Assembly: GCA_031262845.1 (NCBI GenBank)
Contig: JAISGZ010000124.1
Coordinates: forward strand, 1-8,419
Reading direction: 5' to 3'
Origin: Propionibacteriaceae bacterium
GTDB lineage: Bacteria > Actinomycetota > Actinomycetes > Propionibacteriales > Propionibacteriaceae
Length of the DNA: 8,419 bases
The position numbers and the translations under genes were made by a program. Position 1 is the first letter of the stretch, and every line of letters begins with the position of its first letter. Of this stretch, positions 4,856 through 8,419 are shown in pieces. The notes beneath the pieces were generated by a model. That model did no database searches, was not told the DNA's origin, and worked only from the letters and a program-made list of their open reading frames with translations.

Positions 4856-7295
4856 CCGGCCGAATGCCCACCAAACTACTAGTGATGACCGTGTCATTCA
4901 GGCTCGGCGAACCGTCGAGCCCGACCACCGGCACCTGACACAGCTGCCAACTCGGCGGGCGCAACCACCACGACGCCGGCTGGTCGCCGGCCCAGGTTTG
5001 TTGGGCCCGAGGCGGAGCCAGCCGTGGCCGCTGCGCCGCCAGCGAACCGAGATTACGGGCGGCCCGGCCCCGGAGAAACCATTCAGCCGCCCCTTGAGCA
5101 ACCCAGCCCCGGCCAGCGTCAGGTAAGACCGCCCGCTGATTGAGATACTCCCCCATACTCAACAGTGAAACCCGCTGCCCATCCAACATATCGTCGGCGG
5201 CCGAATTCAAAATGACAAATGGGCCATCGTCGTTTTGCCGCAAAGGCAAGAGACGAGACCACAATTCGGGCCCCAATAAATCAGCAAATTCAGCGCTGTT
5301 CAACAAGCGACACAGTGACGACGCCGGCCAGTTCACATTGGCCAATTCCCAGTGATATTGGCTAAACCCGATCACTGATTCGGTGATCAAAATGGCGCTG
5401 GTTTGGCGGCTGTCGTGCGACAACACGATCCAGCGGTAAGGGCCCAGCTGAACGACCGAACCGGGCGCCTGGTCACCGGCGGCGATGGCGCGGCAGACCT
5501 GGTCCATACTGGCCGCATCGAAAACCCCACCGGTCGAGACAAACCACTCGTGCTGGAAACCGGTATCGGCCGGCGCCCAAAACGACGGCGCTGCCGGTGT
5601 CGCCGGACTGGCCGGCGAGGTTCCCGAAAGAGCGGTCGCCGACACACCGGTCCGTTCCAGGTAACGTGCTAAAGCGACCTCGGTCATAGCCTCATCGCGG
5701 GCGATTTGACTGGCGTGATAACGCAGCCAGACCGCCGCTTTGAGAAAATCGGTCGGCTCATCCTGATAGAAAAGCGAATGCAGCAAGCGACGTTGATGGC
5801 TCCCGGCCCGCCTCAGCTGCCGCCATTCCTCGGGATACAGCACCTGGATCAAACTGATGACGATCATGACACGGGGGTCGTATGACGATTCGTCAACCGC
5901 CAGTTCAAACTCGTCGGCCATCAGGAAGTCGTTGACGGCCACCGTATTGATCAGCCGGAAGACCTGGCCGACGGTGGCATTCTGCTCGAACAGAACATCG
6001 ACCACCAGGCCGTGGCTGATCGGTTCGGCGCCCGACAACGGATTCGGCGAGAGTGGTGAAATCGGATTGGCGCCCGATTCCCGATACAAACCGGCCCCGG
6101 TTTGATGGGAAACCTCGGCTGGACCGGTAGCAGCAGTCAGCTCGTCTCCGATCAGGCCGGTCGCCAGCGCATCCATAAACTGAGTTGGTTGACCACTGGC
6201 CACGGCCGCCCGGACGATCGGCCGGAGATTGACGCGGGCGACTGCCTCGTCAACCAATTGGGTGTATTCCTGGACTGACATCAGCGGCAAATAGAACGAG
6301 TACGGCGTCAACTGCTCAAGCGCCGCCAAACCGGCCGGTAGATCACCATTCTCAGACGCGCCGGCCTGAGTTCGAGCGACCGTTTCACCGACCGTCACGA
6401 CAAAAGCGCACTGTGGTTGATTGAGCGAGGTCCGAACTCGTTCCAAGAAATTCGCCACGAACGACTCGTCGCAGCGATCAAGGTCATCAATCAGAAACAC
6501 CAAGGTCGAGAGTCGAGCGGTCGGCTCCCAGGGGTCGTTGACCAGCAACTCGGCTTGGCTCTCGACTTCAGCCGCCGCGTCGCGCTGCCACGGCCAATTG
6601 CCCTGAGCTTCGCTTGTTTGATCGGCCGGCGTCAACAACTGGGCCGTCACCAGCTCATGAATAATTGAGTCAAAAATCCGGTGCAACTTGGTCTGTTGAC
6701 TTTGGACCGCGAAACGGGCTTCGATGACCTGATCGACCTGATTGGCGAAAGAAGACGCTGTTGAACGGTCCAAACTGACGTTGAGCCCGGCCACCGAATC
6801 ACCGCTTGACAACGGCTCATCCGCCATCGCCAGGAGCACTGCCTTCAATAACTTGTTGAGCCGGTTTTTCCAGGCTTTCAAACCCGCGTGTCCGAGCCAG
6901 CCTTGAGCTCGCAACTGGGCTTCAACCCGATCGCGGGCCGTTTCCAACAAAGCCACGATCGGGTTGACGTCGTGTCGGTGTTCCCAGAGATTGAACGGCA
7001 CGGTCACGAACTCGACCGGAGGCGCCGCCGGACTGGCAGCGGTCGACGACACCGCCTCGGCCTTCTGATCAAGCGGCGGCACGAAGGCCGCCGGGAGCGG
7101 CTCCAGATAAGCCTGAAGCTGTCTCAGCAGTGCTGACCGGCCGGAGCCGGATTGACCATAAATTGCCACCACCAGCGGGGCCGGAGTGGTTTTAATCAGC
7201 GAACCGATAGCCAAAATCAACCGCGACCGGTCGACCTGATTATCGTGGGCTAAATTATCCAGTACTCCGGCGGGAGCCACTAGTGTCGGCGGCAT
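4824..7295 (-). CDS. KAP P-loop NTPase fused to C-terminal DUF6273-like domain
   Basis: An 823-residue multidomain protein. Residues about 10-500 are a KAP (Kidins220/ARMS-PifA) NTPase: Walker A GQSGSGRS (47-54, Arg53 where Lys is usual), the post-P-loop FNLWEHRHDVNPIVALL (101-117), Walker B VFLIDDLDRC (266-275), a conserved FRLIN segment (446-450) and LIQVLYPEEW (482-491). The pair of membrane helices often inserted in KAP proteins is absent; only a short LLKAVLLAMA (149-158) is hydrophobic, so I expect a soluble protein. A Pro/Ala/Ser linker (about 557-575) leads to residues 612-823 with the motif order of DUF6273: YRWIVL, LITESVI, NWPASSLCRLLN, VSLLSMGEY, SWWLRPPS (775-782) and the ending GIRPAIRLNL (810-819). 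ATG 7295 has AAAGGA (7307-7302) six bases upstream. Stretches are lower in GC (for example 5161-5220, 48%) than the MFS gene. Likely an NTP-driven switch with a C-terminal sensor; PifA makes a phage-exclusion role thinkable but unproven. Confidence 0.85.
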   Translation of the reverse strand: MPPTLVAPAGVLDNLAHDNQVDRSRLILAIGSLIKTTPAPLVVAIYGQSGSGRSALLRQLQAYLEPLPAAFVPPLDQKAEAVSSTAASPAAPPVEFVTVPFNLWEHRHDVNPIVALLETARDRVEAQLRAQGWLGHAGLKAWKNRLNKLLKAVLLAMADEPLSSGDSVAGLNVSLDRSTASSFANQVDQVIEARFAVQSQQTKLHRIFDSIIHELVTAQLLTPADQTSEAQGNWPWQRDAAAEVESQAELLVNDPWEPTARLSTLVFLIDDLDRCDESFVANFLERVRTSLNQPQCAFVVTVGETVARTQAGASENGDLPAGLAALEQLTPYSFYLPLMSVQEYTQLVDEAVARVNLRPIVRAAVASGQPTQFMDALATGLIGDELTAATGPAEVSHQTGAGLYRESGANPISPLSPNPLSGAEPISHGLVVDVLFEQNATVGQVFRLINTVAVNDFLMADEFELAVDESSYDPRVMIVISLIQVLYPEEWRQLRRAGSHQRRLLHSLFYQDEPTDFLKAAVWLRYHASQIARDEAMTEVALARYLERTGVSATALSGTSPASPATPAAPSFWAPADTGFQHEWFVSTGGVFDAASMDQVCRAIAAGDQAPGSVVQLGPYRWIVLSHDSRQTSAILITESVIGFSQYHWELANVNWPASSLCRLLNSAEFADLLGPELWSRLLPLRQNDDGPFVILNSAADDMLDGQRVSLLSMGEYLNQRAVLPDAGRGWVAQGAAEWFLRGRAARNLGSLAAQRPRLAPPRAQQTWAGDQPASWWLRPPSWQLCQVPVVGLDGSPSLNDTVITSSLVGIRPAIRLNLRPLG

Positions 7296-7327
7296 TGATC
7301 ATCCTTTAATTACAAACACAGATTAAG

Positions 7328-7358
7328 CCGCCGGGAGGACTTTTTCCGGAGCGGGCGG
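7328..7358 (-). other. Possible hairpin in KAP leader RNA
   Basis: In the minus-strand message, CCGCC (7358-7354) can pair with GGCGG (7332-7328), enclosing a loop that can form a further short GGA/TCC stem. It lies 33-63 bases before the KAP start codon, upstream of the ribosome site. It matches no riboswitch I know. It may affect translation or mRNA stability. Confidence 0.25.
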
Positions 7359-7406
7359 ATACGTTCCCTCAATGAGGAAAATATTGGCCCGGAAAATGGC
7401 GGATAC
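7354..7406. repeat. Short direct repeats in KAP upstream region
   Basis: GGCGGATAC occurs at 7354-7362 and again at 7398-7406, 44 bp apart (about four helical turns), and GGAAAAT occurs at 7376-7382 and 7391-7397. The same-face spacing of the 9-mers could suit cooperative protein binding, but chance is possible for repeats this short. Confidence 0.3.
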
Positions 7407-7410
7407 AAGC

Positions 7411-7440
7411 AACTTATCATGTCAAAACTGGGCTTGACAA
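7411..7440 (-). promoter_or_regulatory. KAP promoter overlapped by inverted repeat
   Basis: On the minus strand TTGTCA (7440-7435) is followed after 18 bases by TAAGTT (7416-7411), a TANNNT box, giving a leader of about 105 bases. The perfect inverted repeat TGTCAA-N8-TTGACA (7420-7439) covers the -35 and most of the spacer, the expected place for a repressor site. The region is AT-richer than its surroundings (7381-7440 is 43% GC). Confidence 0.45.
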
Positions 7441-7477
7441 CGGTTAACGTAGTCACAGATTGATAACGAATGACTCT

Positions 7478-7491
7478 GCCACCATGGTGGC
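7478..7491. repeat. Perfect 14-bp palindrome
   Basis: GCCACCATGGTGGC is its own reverse complement. It lies in the KAP/DedA gap, 28 bp centre to centre from a second palindrome with the same CACCA/TGGTG arms. It could be an operator site or, in RNA, a hairpin after the DedA gene. Confidence 0.45.
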
Positions 7492-7504
7492 TTAACTGTC
7501 CCTA

Positions 7505-7527
7505 AACACCAGCTGGTGTTCACCAGC
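7505..7527. repeat. Perfect 16-bp palindrome with extra half-site
   Basis: AACACCAGCTGGTGTT (7505-7520) is a perfect palindrome, and a third CACCAGC arm follows at 7521-7527, so GCTGGTG-TT-CACCAGC (7512-7527) can form as an alternative hairpin. It lies 60-80 bp downstream of the DedA stop codon on that gene's strand and may be its terminator, though no U-tract follows. Confidence 0.45.
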
Positions 7528-7586
7528 ACGACCGCCGCCCGAGCCTTTGACTTCAGTTCCTCGACTGGCCGGGAACCAAGGTGGCA

Positions 7587-8096
7587 TTACGGGGCCTCGT
7601 CGACCACCAAGGCTGGAGGTGACTGACGTTGAGCCCGGAAACGTTTGACGATCACGACGACCCCGACGATGACCCCGATCAGGGCGAGACCGACGACAAC
7701 GGCCAGACCGGGTGAACGGCGCGCCAAGGCCGCCAGCCCGGCGAAAACCGCCAGGCCGCCAGCGGCGTACAAACAACCCCAAAGAATCCACCCGGGGAAA
7801 GCCGCCAGGGTGTAGCGTCCCCACCGCCAACCGATCAGACCGGCGGTGATATGCACAGCAGTATGGAAACCGACGGTCAGGAAGCTGAGCGGAATGATCG
7901 GCCAGCCCCAGCGATCCAACCACCGGGTGGCCCGGGCCGACGCCTCCTGGGACAGTTTGGTGGCCCAAGCCAATCGGATGGCCCCGGCTCGCACTCCGCG
8001 ACCAAGGGCATAGGTCAGCTCTGACCGGACAGCCGCCACCAGTGTGAGAAACACCGCCGCCACGATAAAAGGTTGGTTGAGAATCCAATCGACCAC
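7587..8096 (-). CDS. Short DedA/VTT-family membrane protein
   Basis: A polytopic membrane protein with a DedA-like (SNARE-associated/VTT) core. Numbered from the upstream GTG at 8141: RSELTYALGRGVRAG (39-53) after the first hydrophobic segment, GWPIIPLSFLTVGFHTAVHI (79-98), TAGLIGWRWGRYTLAAFPGWILW (99-121) matching the re-entrant and C-terminal pattern of DedA proteins, and a final helix (145-165) before a basic tail. DedA proteins act as flippases or transporters for undecaprenyl phosphate or other lipids; the substrate here is unknown, and the usual acidic Glu/Asp and Arg core is only partly recognisable. I prefer the GTG at 8096 (169 residues): TAGACT (8109-8104) lies seven bases upstream as for a leaderless gene, and the extra 15 residues of the longer form are Cys-rich with rare AGA and TGC codons. 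GTG 8141 or ATG 8138 (184 or 183 residues) are alternatives. Confidence 0.75.
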   Translation of the reverse strand: MVDWILNQPFIVAAVFLTLVAAVRSELTYALGRGVRAGAIRLAWATKLSQEASARATRWLDRWGWPIIPLSFLTVGFHTAVHITAGLIGWRWGRYTLAAFPGWILWGCLYAAGGLAVFAGLAALARRSPGLAVVVGLALIGVIVGVVVIVKRFRAQRQSPPALVVDEAP

Positions 8097-8103
8097 GACG
8101 AAC

Positions 8104-8109
8104 AGTCTA
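8104..8109 (-). promoter_or_regulatory. Possible leaderless -10 box of DedA gene
   Basis: TAGACT on the minus strand fits TANNNT and ends seven bases before GTG 8096. It lies inside the longer reading frame that begins at 8141, so if it is real the shorter protein is made. A second TANNNT (TAGCTT, 8165-8160) would serve the longer form. Confidence 0.3.
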
Positions 8110-8158
8110 AAGAGCCAGCAGCAAAACTCCAGCACCATCACGACCGGCTGATCAGGCT

Positions 8159-8164
8159 TAAGCT
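8159..8164 (+). promoter_or_regulatory. Leaderless -10 box of ung
   Basis: TAAGCT (TANNNT) ends six bases before the GTG at 8171, and there is no Shine-Dalgarno sequence, so ung is probably read from a leaderless message. It overlaps, on the other strand, TAGCTT, a possible -10 of the DedA gene, within the GCTTAAGC palindrome (8156-8163). Confidence 0.4.
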
Positions 8165-8170
8165 AACCGC

Positions 8171-8419
8171 GTGGCAGCTCTCAATGAATTAGTGGCACCG
8201 GATTGGGCGGCCGCCCTGGCGCCGGTTGAACCGGTCATCCACCGGCTGGGCGATTGGCTGCGGGCCGAGTTGGCGGCCGGACGGAGCTACCTGCCGGCCG
8301 GACCGAATATTTTGCGGGCCTTCACCCGGCCGCTGGCCGATGTCCGGGTCTTAATCGTCGGCCAAGATCCCTACCCGACGCCGGGTCACCCGGTCGGACT
8401 GTCCTTCTCGGTCGCTCCG
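8171..8419 (+). CDS. ung: Uracil-DNA glycosylase, family 1 (5' part only)
   Basis: The first 83 residues of a family 1 uracil-DNA glycosylase, cut by the window end. It removes uracil from DNA as the first step of base-excision repair. The catalytic water-activating motif GQDPY is present (64-68, catalytic D66), followed by PTPGHPVGLSFSVAP, the usual actinobacterial form with Pro where E. coli has His after GQDPY. The upstream GPNILRAF segment also fits. GTG 8171 is chosen because the frame begins there and a TANNNT box lies six bases upstream; an in-frame GTG at codon 8 is less likely. It is divergent from the DedA gene. Confidence 0.93.
   Translation, partial: MAALNELVAPDWAAALAPVEPVIHRLGDWLRAELAAGRSYLPAGPNILRAFTRPLADVRVLIVGQDPYPTPGHPVGLSFSVAP

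Noticed and set aside
4827..5462. KAP C-terminal domain as a diversity-generating retroelement target
   Set aside because: The GIRPAI ending recalls lectin-fold variable proteins, but there is no reverse transcriptase, no template repeat in the window, and no run of AAY codons in the last part of the gene.
7470..7505. Mini-ORF MTLPPWWLNCP on the plus strand, after a TTGACA
   Set aside because: Only 11 codons, no ribosome site, no proper -10 at the right spacing, and no gene downstream on that strand. It spans a palindrome, which better explains the sequence.
7492..8088. 198-codon frame on the minus strand over the DedA gene
   Set aside because: Gly/Arg-rich low-complexity translation without family motifs, in another frame of the DedA gene whose membrane pattern is clear.
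1..8419. CRISPR arrays, tRNA, rRNA or IS elements
   Set aside because: No regularly spaced repeats, no cloverleaf-like sequence, no transposase frame and no terminal inverted repeats with target duplications were seen.

Overview
The window reads as a chromosomal segment of a high-GC actinomycete. The strongest sign is mca, which belongs to mycothiol metabolism, a pathway confined to Actinomycetota. Supporting signs are greA and a haemolysin III gene close to mca (in Mycobacterium tuberculosis greA, mca and a haemolysin III-like gene also lie close together, from memory), an actinobacterial-style ung, and several starts that look leaderless (a TANNNT box 6-7 nt before the start codon). TTA leucine codons occur in ordinary genes such as the haemolysin III gene, which argues against Streptomyces. 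A member of the Propionibacteriales is a guess only.

Layout. Positions 1-800: a PAQR/haemolysin III membrane protein (+), tail to tail with mca (-, 799-1728). Positions 1729-1883: divergent promoter region. Then greA (+, 1884-2384), tail to tail with a cytoplasmic SHOCT-like/DUF4097-type protein (-, 2471-3349). Positions 3350-3610: divergent regulatory region with a perfect 12-bp palindrome. Then an MFS transporter (+, 3611-4855), whose last codons overlap by 32 bp the 3' end of a large KAP-family NTPase (-, 4824-7295). Positions 7296-7586: AT-richer intergenic region rich in inverted repeats. Then a short DedA/VTT membrane protein (-, 7587-8096 or 8141), divergent from ung (+, from 8171, cut by the window end).

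Most of this is ordinary housekeeping and envelope or redox physiology, and almost every gene seems to be its own transcription unit (convergent and divergent pairs, no clear operon). The exception is the 823-residue KAP gene. It joins a TM-less KAP P-loop NTPase, with Arg in place of the Walker A Lys, through a Pro/Ala linker to a C-terminal domain with the motif order of DUF6273 (a WWLR...GIRPAIRLNL ending, which I suspect is a C-type-lectin/FGE-like fold). This looks like a switch NTPase with a C-terminal sensor. By analogy with PifA (KAP) and NTPase-sensor conflict proteins, it could be a single-gene defence or stress-response system. Parts of the gene and its upstream region are visibly lower in GC than the neighbours, and it carries its own promoter-operator region, consistent with an acquired gene. 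The defence role is inference; the domain fusion is read from the sequence.
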